A stretch of DNA of 24,795 bases from an archaeon (GCA_020444005.1 JAHLLU010000004.1:1-24795), one strand, 5' to 3'; counted from the stretch's first letter, positions 1 through 7,095 are shown. The notes: generated by a model not told the origin, from the sequence alone. Made by a program: numbers and translations.

Positions 1-795
1 TACCAGAAGCATGAAGTCTTTTGATGTACTCTTTGCGCTGGTCATCTGTGAAAGCAAGTGGAAATACGCGGTAAGAGTAAGCCATGGAACAAGTGATGAA
101 GTCTCAACAGGGTCCCACGCCCAGTAACCACCCCAACCAAGCACCTCATACGCCCACAAAGCACCAAGCGCAATCCCTACTGTGAGGAAAAGCCACGCAA
201 GCGCCGCCATTGCCCTTGTAAGCCTTGGTTTTGAGTCTGCTTGACTGAATGTGATCCCCAGTGCATAGATTGCTAACGCGTATCCAATGAATACCACCGG
301 GGGATGTATGAGCATCCAGGGCGTTTTTAGTAGTGGGTTTAATCCCATTCCCTCAGTTGGAGTGAACAACATTGATTCAACAGGGTTCTGAATGATCAAT
401 ATGAGGATCATAAAGACAAGAACCACATCAAAGAACTGGTAAACACTATGCTGCTTCTTATCCTCACCCAATAACAACCTAATAATCAGATAACCAACAG
501 CAAAAACAAAAGCAAAGAAAAGCCAAGAACCACCGTTACTAGCCCATGAAGCATATAGTTTTTCAGACCACCCAAGCGAGGAGCTAGTGTAATAGAATAC
601 CTCTGATATCTTGTAATTACTTGTAAGGAAAGCGTATGCAAAGTAGAGATAACTAACGATCACTAGTCCAGCGCCTAGAGCCAGAACGGGTAAACGATCA
701 TTGAGAATAGTTGTAGGCTTTTTTGTTCTCAGATTGTATAGGTCATATAGTACAATGAATGCGGATACAATGATCAATATCTCTAGCAGTTCCAT
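1..795 (-). CDS. ccmF: Cytochrome c heme lyase CcmF, N-terminal part (runs off window)
   Basis: CcmF is the membrane heme lyase of System I cytochrome c maturation; it takes heme from holo-CcmE and joins it to CxxCH apocytochromes on the outer face. Read on the minus strand from an ATG at 795, the frame stays open for 265 codons to the window edge. It shows several membrane segments, a WASNGGSW stretch around residues 85-95, and the tryptophan-rich heme-handling motif WGGYWAWDPVE near residues 215-230. The C-terminal half lies outside the window. The gene is divergent from ccmC across 93 bp. Family assignment is firm because the WWD-type motif sits in the right context and the rest of the ccm set is adjacent. 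Confidence 0.93.
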   Translation of the reverse strand, partial: MELLEILIIVSAFIVLYDLYNLRTKKPTTILNDRLPVLALGAGLVIVSYLYFAYAFLTSNYKISEVFYYTSSSLGWSEKLYASWASNGGSWLFFAFVFAVGYLIIRLLLGEDKKQHSVYQFFDVVLVFMILILIIQNPVESMLFTPTEGMGLNPLLKTPWMLIHPPVVFIGYALAIYALGITFSQADSKPRLTRAMAALAWLFLTVGIALGALWAYEVLGWGGYWAWDPVETSSLVPWLTLTAYFHLLSQMTSAKSTSKDFMLLV

Positions 796-817
796 AGAGC
801 CCTAAGCGTAATGATCG

Positions 818-826
818 CTTTTAAAC
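818..826 (-). promoter_or_regulatory. Probable TATA box of ccmF
   Basis: On the minus strand this reads GTTTAAAAG, centred 27 bp before the ccmF ATG, so the transcript would be leaderless or nearly so. It is predicted from spacing and composition only. Confidence 0.5.
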
Positions 827-850
827 TTGGGAGTCCTCGAAAAGCACATC

Positions 851-859
851 CTTTTAATT
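851..859 (+). promoter_or_regulatory. Probable TATA box of the ccmCDEAB operon
   Basis: CTTTTAATT is centred about 34 bp before the TTG start of ccmC and would place transcription start at about 880-885. It is separated by 24 bp from the divergent ccmF TATA element. Confidence 0.45.
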
Positions 860-888
860 CTATCCTCAGGGAAATATTGTGATAATAA

Positions 889-1560
889 TTGGAGTTCAGG
901 GACGACATCTATCTCGGCATAACGGGGATCATCGTTGCTCTTTCAGCATATTTCGCGCTATTCATTGCCCCAGCTGAGGTAACAATGGGGGAACTTGTAC
1001 GCATCTTCTACTTTCATCTTCCACCAGCAATCATATGCTACTTATCGTTACTTGTATCAGTAGCAACAGGGTTACTCTACATCAGAACAAAAGACTACAA
1101 GTATGATGCATTATCAGAGTCAGGCGCAATACTTGGACTCGTATACGGACTCATTACACTGATAAGTGGCTCAATATGGGCAAACGCCACATGGGGCGTA
1201 TACTGGAACTGGGACCCCCGGGAAACAACCACACTGATCCTATGGTTCGCGTATCTTGGTTATTTCTTACTCAGGATGAGTATAGAGAACCCTGAACGTA
1301 GAGCCTCATCGGCGGCAGTATTCAATACACTTGCATTCCTAACAGTACCCCTAAGCTATGTTTCGTTCATAATTTGGCCGTCTTTACATCCTCAACTTGG
1401 AGGAGAGAATGGTGGACTGGGATTAACGGGTACAATGGTTCAGGCACTTGTGATGAATATCATTGGTGGAGTCTTTGTTTTTGGTTATGTTTTGAAGAAG
1501 ACATATGATTTGAGAATAAAGCGTGATGAGTACAATAGCAGAATGATGGAGGAGATGTAA
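889..1560 (+). CDS. ccmC: Heme exporter/handling protein CcmC
   Basis: CcmC loads heme onto CcmE in System I cytochrome c maturation. The 223-residue protein has six predicted membrane helices and the WWD motif WGVYWNWDPRETTT at residues 102-115. H43 (FHLPP) and H167 (LHPQL) match the two external histidines that bracket this motif in the family. The start is a TTG at 889; an in-frame stop at 880-882 rules out anything longer, and the first ATG in frame would cut into the first helix. It is the first gene of a tightly overlapping ccmCDEAB operon, and its stop overlaps the next start (TAATG). Confidence 0.95.
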   Translation: MEFRDDIYLGITGIIVALSAYFALFIAPAEVTMGELVRIFYFHLPPAIICYLSLLVSVATGLLYIRTKDYKYDALSESGAILGLVYGLITLISGSIWANATWGVYWNWDPRETTTLILWFAYLGYFLLRMSIENPERRASSAAVFNTLAFLTVPLSYVSFIIWPSLHPQLGGENGGLGLTGTMVQALVMNIIGGVFVFGYVLKKTYDLRIKRDEYNSRMMEEM

Positions 1561-1673
1561 TGCCAGTACAAGTATACCAAGTTCTAGGACTTTATCTAAT
1601 GACCACTATCGTTTATATCGCGTGGGTTACCAAAGCCAACAGAGACATGGATAGAAAGAACGCTAAGAGATGA
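1560..1673 (+). CDS. ccmD: Small CcmD-like membrane protein (37 aa)
   Basis: This gene starts within the ccmC stop (TAATG) and ends within the ccmE start (ATGA), so it is coupled on both sides. The peptide has a short N-terminus, one hydrophobic helix at about residues 8-23 (VLGLYLMTTIVYIAW) and a strongly basic tail ending in RKNAKR. Size, topology, basic tail and position between ccmC and ccmE match bacterial CcmD, which helps release holo-CcmE from the CcmABC complex. CcmD has little sequence conservation, so the call rests on position and architecture. Confidence 0.78.
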   Translation: MPVQVYQVLGLYLMTTIVYIAWVTKANRDMDRKNAKR

Positions 1674-2152
1674 TCAACATGAAGATACAAAACAAACACA
1701 TCATAATCATCCTCCTGCTGGCTGTAAGCGCGGGACTCGCATACGATAGTATCTCAAACTACATGAACCCATACATACCTGTATCAGATATTGTTGCAGA
1801 TCAGGCACGATACGAGGGAAAGAGTCTACAGATAATAGGAGAAGTTGAACCCGGCTCACTGGTAACAACCAACGACGGCAGCATCAGCTTCATACTCATA
1901 GATGAGGAGGGAAGCATCAAGGTGACATACAGGGGAGTTCCTCCACAGAATATTGAACAGGAAGGAAATCAGGTTGTTGTTCTTGGCACCCTTGGAGAGG
2001 ATGGTATCGAGTCATCTCAGTTGCTGGTAAAGTGTCCGTCAAAGTATGAGGGAGAAGATCAAGAAGGCTATTCACATGTTTTCATCGCTGCTATCGGGGT
2101 AGCTGTGCTTGGGGTAGGTTATCTAGTTATAACTATGTTCTACAAGAAGTAA
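1670..2152 (+). CDS. ccmE: Heme chaperone CcmE, CxxxY variant, with a second C-terminal membrane helix
   Basis: CcmE carries heme covalently from CcmC to CcmF. The 160-residue protein has an N-terminal anchor (residues 10-26), an OB-fold domain (about 38-120) and the heme-attachment motif KCPSKYEGE, with C122 and Y126. Most bacterial CcmE use HxxxY; the CxxxY form is the variant described in archaea and some bacteria that lack CcmH. After the motif there is a further hydrophobic segment, residues 136-157, ending FYKK. That would make the protein two-pass, unlike the single-pass bacterial form. ATG at 1670 overlaps the ccmD stop; an alternative ATG lies at 1679. Confidence 0.92.
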   Translation: MINMKIQNKHIIIILLLAVSAGLAYDSISNYMNPYIPVSDIVADQARYEGKSLQIIGEVEPGSLVTTNDGSISFILIDEEGSIKVTYRGVPPQNIEQEGNQVVVLGTLGEDGIESSQLLVKCPSKYEGEDQEGYSHVFIAAIGVAVLGVGYLVITMFYKK

Positions 2153-2166
2153 GACTGGTAACAGCC

Positions 2167-2808
2167 ATGACCGAGACTGTGAAGCTTGTAGACATCAAGA
2201 AAAACTTTGGGCACATAAAAGCCCTAAGAGGTGTCACTCTCAGCTTCACAGAGGGACAAAAGACAAGCCTGCTTGGACCCAATGGAGCAGGTAAGAGTAC
2301 TTTACTACGAATTATCGCTACTCAGATGGTTCCATCCTCAGGGGAATTGGTTATCATGGGTAAGGATGCCAAACAAAACAGTGTAACGGTAAAAAGAGAT
2401 ATTGGAGTAGTTGGGCATAGAAGTTTTCTATATGATGAGTTGACGGTGCTTGAGAACCTAAAGTTCTATGGTGATTTTGTTGATGCACATGAATCCGAAT
2501 ATGATCGGGTTATCAAAGTCACGGATATTGAAAGATGGAAGGACACCAAAGCAGGACACCTGTCATATGGGCTTCGTAAAAGAGCCGACATATCGAGAGC
2601 CCTACTTGGAAATCCATCAATCCTATTGCTGGATGAGTTCTTTGCTGGTCTAGATCAAGAAACATCTTCGACCTTAGCTGACTATATGAAAGAGTTAAAG
2701 TCACAGACAATAATCACTACCTCCCATACTCCGGATCTAATCAATGGGTTCTGCGATAGGTCAGTATACATCAGGGGTGGTTTGATTGAGAAGGAGGTCA
2801 AGCTATGA
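2167..2808 (+). CDS. ccmA: Heme exporter ABC ATPase CcmA
   Basis: This is the cytoplasmic ATPase of the CcmABCD complex, whose ATP hydrolysis drives release of holo-CcmE. Motifs in the 213 residues: Walker A GPNGAGKST (37-45), the CcmA-like stretch GHRSFLYDELTVLENLKFYG (83-102), signature LSYGL (132-136), Walker B ILLLDE (152-157), D-loop GLD (161-163) and switch histidine H187. The signature lacks the glutamine of LSGGQ, with leucine at 136. The length is typical of CcmA. Its stop overlaps the ccmB start by ATGA, which indicates translational coupling. Confidence 0.94.
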   Translation: MTETVKLVDIKKNFGHIKALRGVTLSFTEGQKTSLLGPNGAGKSTLLRIIATQMVPSSGELVIMGKDAKQNSVTVKRDIGVVGHRSFLYDELTVLENLKFYGDFVDAHESEYDRVIKVTDIERWKDTKAGHLSYGLRKRADISRALLGNPSILLLDEFFAGLDQETSSTLADYMKELKSQTIITTSHTPDLINGFCDRSVYIRGGLIEKEVKL

Positions 2809-3485
2809 GCGATAACACTTTGAGTTATGCCTTGAAGCTGGCTCGAAAGGACTTGATTGTTGAGCTTAGACGCCCACATGAATTATTGTCTATTATAGCC
2901 TTCACGTTATCATCAATAATTGTGAGCAGTTTCTCATGGAGAACAATACTGATCGTTGACCCACTGGTAGTCTCAGCTGCAATGTGGATAGTCATATTTT
3001 TCGCTAGTATACTCGTCTTGACTACTAGCTTTGCACGTGAGATTGACAGAGGCACAATAGATGGACTCAGAAGTCTACCCTGCCCACCTTTCGCGGTTCT
3101 AGCCGGTAAAATGATCTACGGGGTCGTTACTTTGATACTTGTTTTATTATCGTTGATATTCTCATCATTGTTATTTCTAAATCTCAACACGGCGTTAATT
3201 CCAAGCTTGATTCTCATCTTCACTATAGGAGCTATCGACTTCGCCCTAATGGGCTCAATGATGTCAGCAGTACTCATGTACTCGGAAGGAAAAAACCTAC
3301 TACTCGCATTCCTATTCTTCCCAGTAAGCATACCAATACTTCTACCCGGAATACAAGCAGGAGCAAAAATACTAGCAGGTGAACCATTTATGGCACTGGT
3401 ACCTGAACTTAGGTTATTGTTCGCTTTTATGCTAGCGGTAATCGCAGCCTCAATGACTCTATTCCAAGAAGTTTTCCTAGAATAA
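2805..3485 (+). CDS. ccmB: Heme exporter membrane protein CcmB
   Basis: CcmB is the membrane permease partner of CcmA. The 226-residue protein has about six hydrophobic helices and begins with the family-typical cytoplasmic segment containing ARKDLIVELRR (residues 14-24). A central GTIDGLRSLP loop (residues 84-93) resembles the coupling region of CcmB. It ends the operon and faces tatC tail to tail with a single base between the stop codons. There is no CcmG or CcmH downstream, consistent with the variant pathway signalled by CcmE. Confidence 0.9.
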   Translation: MSDNTLSYALKLARKDLIVELRRPHELLSIIAFTLSSIIVSSFSWRTILIVDPLVVSAAMWIVIFFASILVLTTSFAREIDRGTIDGLRSLPCPPFAVLAGKMIYGVVTLILVLLSLIFSSLLFLNLNTALIPSLILIFTIGAIDFALMGSMMSAVLMYSEGKNLLLAFLFFPVSIPILLPGIQAGAKILAGEPFMALVPELRLLFAFMLAVIAASMTLFQEVFLE

Positions 3486-3486
3486 C

Positions 3487-4329
3487 CTACTCTGTTTCTT
3501 CTGTTCGGGCTAGTAATTCTTGAGCTGCGTTAAAACCTGCGTCAAGGACTCTGTCTGGTTTGTTTCGCATTATTCTTGACAAGATCAAGATACTGAGCTC
3601 GAAGAGTATGTAAAATGGAATTGTCATGAGTAACATCGAGACCGGTGTAGGGTCCGGGGTTATGATGGCTGTGAGAGCGGATAGGGCTACAAAGATGTGC
3701 CGACGCATTTCCTTGAGATCGTCTATTATTATCAGATCGATGCTTACCAAGAGGTAAAGAACTAACGGGAAAGTATAGAATAACCCTGAGCCAAATAAAC
3801 CGAATGCGATTAGTTCAAAAAAGTCCTTTACTGAGTAGAATGGCATTACATTGGTTTGGTAGACGAACTTGTAAAGAACCGTGAATGTCATAGGAACTAA
3901 TACGAAATAGGCGTATGCTACACCAATCAAGAATAATGATACAAACAACGTGATAAACGTGAAAAGGACACGCTTTTCGTTCGCGTAGATTGCTGGAGCA
4001 AGGAACCCGTATAACTGGTATGCTATATAGGGTAAGCAAATTAGGAAGCTGATAGCGAAACATATTACAAAGTATATGTAGAAGCTGTCAAGCCAGTTAA
4101 AAGCGATTAGTGTAACGCCCTCTGGTAACAGGGTGTTTTGAAACATTTGCATCAAGTCAGTTATTAGTAATGTATAATCATTGAAATCCAACTGCCATAT
4201 CTTGCTGAAATCAGATGGCAGTGACATCACTAAAACCATCACAATTATCAATACGTATAATATTTTTCTGAGCCTTGAGGAAAGGTCCTCAAAGTGATCC
4301 CAAAACTCTAGCTCATAGTCATCTGACAA
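3487..4329 (-). CDS. tatC: Twin-arginine translocase subunit TatC
   Basis: TatC recognises twin-arginine signal peptides and exports folded, often cofactor-loaded proteins. The 280-residue protein starts with the family hallmark, a cytoplasmic EFWDHFEDLSSRLRK segment (residues 8-22) containing the conserved acidic residue involved in signal peptide binding. Six hydrophobic helices follow, with a late PFYILFELSI segment typical of TatC. The gene lies 19 bp downstream of tatA. The nearby Tat-signal cytochrome at 5351 is an obvious client. Confidence 0.95.
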   Translation of the reverse strand: MSDDYELEFWDHFEDLSSRLRKILYVLIIVMVLVMSLPSDFSKIWQLDFNDYTLLITDLMQMFQNTLLPEGVTLIAFNWLDSFYIYFVICFAISFLICLPYIAYQLYGFLAPAIYANEKRVLFTFITLFVSLFLIGVAYAYFVLVPMTFTVLYKFVYQTNVMPFYSVKDFFELIAFGLFGSGLFYTFPLVLYLLVSIDLIIIDDLKEMRRHIFVALSALTAIITPDPTPVSMLLMTIPFYILFELSILILSRIMRNKPDRVLDAGFNAAQELLARTEETE

Positions 4330-4348
4330 GATGCTACCTCAAAAAAGA

Positions 4349-4636
4349 TTATTCTGCTTTTTCCTTGGTTGTTGCTGCAACAATATCCTGTGCGATATCG
4401 TTTATGTCTCGTCCTTCGACATCAATTCCAAGCTTCTTTGCTGCATCGATGATTGCTTGTTTTTCTTCGTTCTTTTTTCTGGTCTTCTCATCAACGTATT
4501 CTACTGGTTCTTTAGTTGCCTTGTTAAATTCCCTAGCAGCTTCTCCCATTGATCTTGCAAGTTCGGGAAGTTTTCTTCCACCGAAAAGCAACAACACGAT
4601 GAAGAGCAGGAACAAAAGTTCAGTATTTCCTGTCAT
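4349..4636 (-). CDS. tatA: Twin-arginine translocase pore subunit TatA/E
   Basis: The 95-residue protein has one N-terminal membrane helix (about residues 5-20), the FGGRKLPELARS hinge (18-29) and an amphipathic helix running to about residue 42. A charged, lysine- and glutamate-rich tail contains a putative coiled segment at 50-65. This is the standard TatA layout. A GAGGAG Shine-Dalgarno sequence precedes the ATG, and on the minus strand an AT-rich CCTTTTATTC near 4672-4681 could be its TATA box. It is cotranscribed with tatC; no separate TatB is seen. Confidence 0.94.
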   Translation of the reverse strand: MTGNTELLFLLFIVLLLFGGRKLPELARSMGEAAREFNKATKEPVEYVDEKTRKKNEEKQAIIDAAKKLGIDVEGRDINDIAQDIVAATTKEKAE

Positions 4637-4719
4637 CTTATTATCTCCTCAATAAGTCTCCTATTCCTAATGAATAAAAGGATTTACCAATTATTCTCTG
4701 TTTAACCACTGTTTTTGGT

Positions 4720-5205
4720 TTACTCATTTAAATCTCTCTCATTTTCCTCTATTCGAGTGCTTAACACTTTTTTACGTGTGACAATAGATGCAAAATCTAC
4801 CCAAGCGACCCCTTGTATAGTTCGTATTCTTTTGATGATATTGTAAAGGGAGTTCTCATTTAGTGTACAAGCTGTTAAAATTAGATCATAATTACCCATA
4901 GTAACAAAGACGTTGCAAATATCCTCCATTCCAGAGATATCTTCCACTAGGGTATTTTGACTTTGATCACCTATTGTACGTACGAGAAGAACAGCTCTAG
5001 TACCCTTACCTATTTCCTCGTCCTCAATTATACTAACATAGGCTTTGATTATGTTTTCTTGCTCCATTTGTTTAATTTTTCTTGATACCGTAGCCGGACT
5101 GACATCAAGTTGTTTTGCAATATCTCGGATAGATGCTCTTCCATCTAACCTTAGTATCTCAAGTATCTGTTTATCAACAGGGTCATTAACAGTCAATGTC
5201 AACAT
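4720..5205 (-). CDS. Lrp/AsnC family transcriptional regulator 1
   Basis: The 161-residue protein has an N-terminal winged helix-turn-helix (residues 10-55; ASIRDIAKQLDVSPATVSRK holds the recognition helix) followed by a RAM-type ligand/oligomerisation domain (about 70-150). Members usually form octamers that bind DNA at sites spaced by helical turns and sense amino acids or related small molecules. The gene diverges from the split-Soret-like cytochrome at 5351. A TATA-like GCATATATCT (5221-5230, minus) lies about 21 bp before the ATG. Control of its own promoter and of the cytochrome is likely by context; the effector cannot be read from sequence. Confidence 0.93.
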   Translation of the reverse strand: MLTLTVNDPVDKQILEILRLDGRASIRDIAKQLDVSPATVSRKIKQMEQENIIKAYVSIIEDEEIGKGTRAVLLVRTIGDQSQNTLVEDISGMEDICNVFVTMGNYDLILTACTLNENSLYNIIKRIRTIQGVAWVDFASIVTRKKVLSTRIEENERDLNE

Positions 5206-5271
5206 CTGTGTCGATCCATAAGATATATGCTTTTTCTAATGCAAGATGTTTTTGTTCAGTATTTAGGGACA

Positions 5272-5313
5272 TTATGAAACAATCTAAACAATCATGGGTA
5301 ATTTATGAAACAA
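5272..5313 (+). promoter_or_regulatory. Two direct repeats TTATGAAACAA, 31 bp apart, before the cytochrome TATA box
   Basis: Perfect 11-bp copies lie at 5272-5282 and 5303-5313. The 31-bp period is close to three helical turns, so a protein would meet both on one face of the DNA. The second copy ends one base before the TATA element CTTTAAATT (5315-5323). They are probable operator sites, possibly for the divergent Lrp regulator; that link is inference. Confidence 0.5.
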
Positions 5314-5314
5314 A

Positions 5315-5323
5315 CTTTAAATT
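5315..5323 (+). promoter_or_regulatory. Probable TATA box of the split-Soret-like cytochrome
   Basis: CTTTAAATT is centred about 32 bp before the GTG start at 5351, predicting a leader of only a few bases. Confidence 0.5.
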
Positions 5324-5350
5324 CGCATAGACGAAGGTTTTGCCATTCAG

Positions 5351-6169
5351 GTGAATCACTTGGCAGAAACAGATCAAGTATCAAGACGTGAATTCGTTAA
5401 AATGGCAGGAGCCGCAATCGGCGGACTTGCCATTGGAGCTGTCGGCGGCTACTCTCTGATGCCTTCAAAAGAGACAGAAGTAGAAGTGCCAGTCGAAGTT
5501 GAAGTACCAGCTGAGATCCCAGCACGTCCATGGGAATACCAACAACTAGATGTTGAAGCAGTAAAGGCAAGAGCATATGAAGCATATTTCCAAAAAGGAT
5601 GCGCGTACGGGGCATATGAAGGAGTTATTGGAGAACTAAAAGAAAAAGTCGGTTTCCCATATACTGTAGTTCCATCAGATATGTCTGTATGGGGTAAAGC
5701 CGGCGTAATGGGATGGGGTCTCACATGTGGAGTAATAAACGGTGGAGCAATGGCTATTAACCTTGTAACTGATAACTTGGCATTAGTATCAGAATTGGTT
5801 GGATGGTATACTGAAGCAGAGCTACCACAATACATGCCAGAGGTCGCTGTAAAAGTAGAAGGCGAAATACCCACATCAATTAATGGCTCTCCACTATGTC
5901 ACGCATCTGTATCAAACTACACTTCAGCAGCAGATTGCGCAGAGAATGATCCAATAAGGGCAGAACGTTGTGGAAGAATGGTCGCTGATACTGCGGGTAA
6001 AATTGCAGAGATGCTTAATGCAGTAGCTGCAGGTACATTTGTAGCTGAGTTCCAGCCACCAGAGTCAGCAGTTGAGTGTTTAAGTTGCCATGGAGCAGAA
6101 GGTCCAGTTAATAATGTATTCACTAAGATGGATTGTACGCCATGTCACGGTGACCCACACGCACCCTAA
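5351..6169 (+). CDS. Tat-exported di-heme cytochrome, split-Soret / C_GCAxxG_C_C type
   Basis: The 272-residue protein opens with a twin-arginine signal (SRREFVKMAG at 11-20, hydrophobic stretch to about 34), then a valine/glutamate-rich linker (41-56). The core resembles the C_GCAxxG_C_C redox family: C84 in KGCAYGAYEG, C126 in GLTCGVINGG, then C183, C196 and C207. Two heme c sites close the protein: CLSCH (243-247) and CTPCH (262-266). H184 and H270 are candidate distal ligands. This combination matches split-Soret cytochrome c of Desulfovibrio, a small di-heme protein with an added iron-sulfur cluster. It should be exported by the adjacent TatAC and matured by the Ccm system. GTG is the start. 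Redox partner unknown. Confidence 0.85.
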   Translation: MNHLAETDQVSRREFVKMAGAAIGGLAIGAVGGYSLMPSKETEVEVPVEVEVPAEIPARPWEYQQLDVEAVKARAYEAYFQKGCAYGAYEGVIGELKEKVGFPYTVVPSDMSVWGKAGVMGWGLTCGVINGGAMAINLVTDNLALVSELVGWYTEAELPQYMPEVAVKVEGEIPTSINGSPLCHASVSNYTSAADCAENDPIRAERCGRMVADTAGKIAEMLNAVAAGTFVAEFQPPESAVECLSCHGAEGPVNNVFTKMDCTPCHGDPHAP

Positions 6170-6215
6170 TTCTACTTTTTAATTTCTTTATTTTATTGTT
6201 TCGTAGTAGAATCGA
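6170..6215 (+). terminator. T-rich terminator after the cytochrome gene
   Basis: Immediately after the stop the plus strand runs through several T tracts (CTACTTTTTAATTTC and TTTATTTTATTG), the usual form of archaeal termination signals. No strong hairpin is present. Confidence 0.5.
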
Positions 6216-6252
6216 TACTAGATTCTTATTTGAAATAATTATTCAGATGCGG

Positions 6253-6278
6253 AAACAGCTGTTTGTGTTTTATATAAT
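6253..6278 (+). promoter_or_regulatory. DUF169 promoter with a perfect 12-bp palindrome beside the TATA box
   Basis: The palindrome AAACAGCTGTTT (6253-6264) sits four bases before TTTATATAAT (6269-6278), which is about 28 bp from the ATG at 6301. A factor bound there would overlap the TFB recognition region, so it is a candidate operator. Confidence 0.5.
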
Positions 6279-6300
6279 ACTCTATGTTATTCATTGATTA

Positions 6301-7095
6301 ATGTCTAACATATACAATGAACTATCTAAACAGATAGAGAATCAACTAAGAGTTGATAGTTATCCATTAGCAGTCAAATTAATCAAGTCGATAAATGAAA
6401 TCCCAGAAGGATCAGTTAGACCTAGGAAAGACCTTGGTTATAGCCTTAGTACATGTCAGGCTTTCAGTTACAGTAGAAGAAGGGGTATGTCTATCGCTCA
6501 GCTTAAGGAAGATATGTGGTGTCCTGAACCTGTAATAGGTTTAGGTTTGGAAGAAGCACCTGAATATTTCCTAGAAGGAAACAATAGATATCCTTCAGAT
6601 GTCATAGATATCGAGGCTGGAAAAGCTTGGGCTCAGAAAGAGTTTCCACGGCTACCAACCGGAGAATATATCGGATTAATATCGGCGCCTCTTACTGAAG
6701 CTGATTTTGAACCAGATGTTATTCTAGTCTATTGCAACCCAGCGCAAATGACGTTAATGCTCCTTGCACATGCTTATAGAGATGGTTTAGATGTAGAATC
6801 AAAGATAGGTGGACATAGTGCATGTGTCTATAGCATTGTATACCCCATCCAGAGGAAAATGTGCTGGATAAGTACACCATGCGGAGGAGATCGATGGAGG
6901 GCTATGGCAGGAGACGATAAAATGATCTTTAGTATACCTCAATGCCAAGCAGAGAGAATGCTTGAAGGACTCAAGTATATGGAAAAAACAGGAAGAAAAA
7001 TACCGTTTGGCTTGAGCATGCAACCAGAGTACCCACTTGAAGGAAGTTATCTAAAGATAGCCGGGCTCTTAAAAATGAAACAAGTAGAAAAATAA
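6301..7095 (+). CDS. DUF169 family protein of unknown function
   Basis: The 264-residue protein matches the DUF169 (archaeal/bacterial uncharacterised) family: an N-terminal helical part with RVDSYPLAVKLI (residues 17-28), a cysteine segment STCQAFSYSRRRG (50-62) followed by MWCPEP (72-77), and GLGLEEAPEYF (80-90). Cysteines at 52, 74, 145, 175, 188, 194 and 215 are suggestive of metal or cluster binding, but I cannot assign ligands. No signal peptide or membrane helix, so it is probably cytoplasmic. It has its own promoter, yet lies between an exported cytochrome and the complex I operon, which hints at a redox-linked role. No function should be assumed. Confidence 0.85.
   Translation: MSNIYNELSKQIENQLRVDSYPLAVKLIKSINEIPEGSVRPRKDLGYSLSTCQAFSYSRRRGMSIAQLKEDMWCPEPVIGLGLEEAPEYFLEGNNRYPSDVIDIEAGKAWAQKEFPRLPTGEYIGLISAPLTEADFEPDVILVYCNPAQMTLMLLAHAYRDGLDVESKIGGHSACVYSIVYPIQRKMCWISTPCGGDRWRAMAGDDKMIFSIPQCQAERMLEGLKYMEKTGRKIPFGLSMQPEYPLEGSYLKIAGLLKMKQVEK

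Noticed and set aside
4275..4655. 126-codon plus-strand ORF opposite tatA/tatC
   Set aside because: It lies antisense to two well-recognised tat genes, has low-complexity serine/phenylalanine composition and no independent signal.
5449..5874. 141-codon minus-strand ORF opposite the split-Soret-like cytochrome
   Set aside because: Mirror frame of a confident gene; threonine/serine-rich translation with no recognisable domain.
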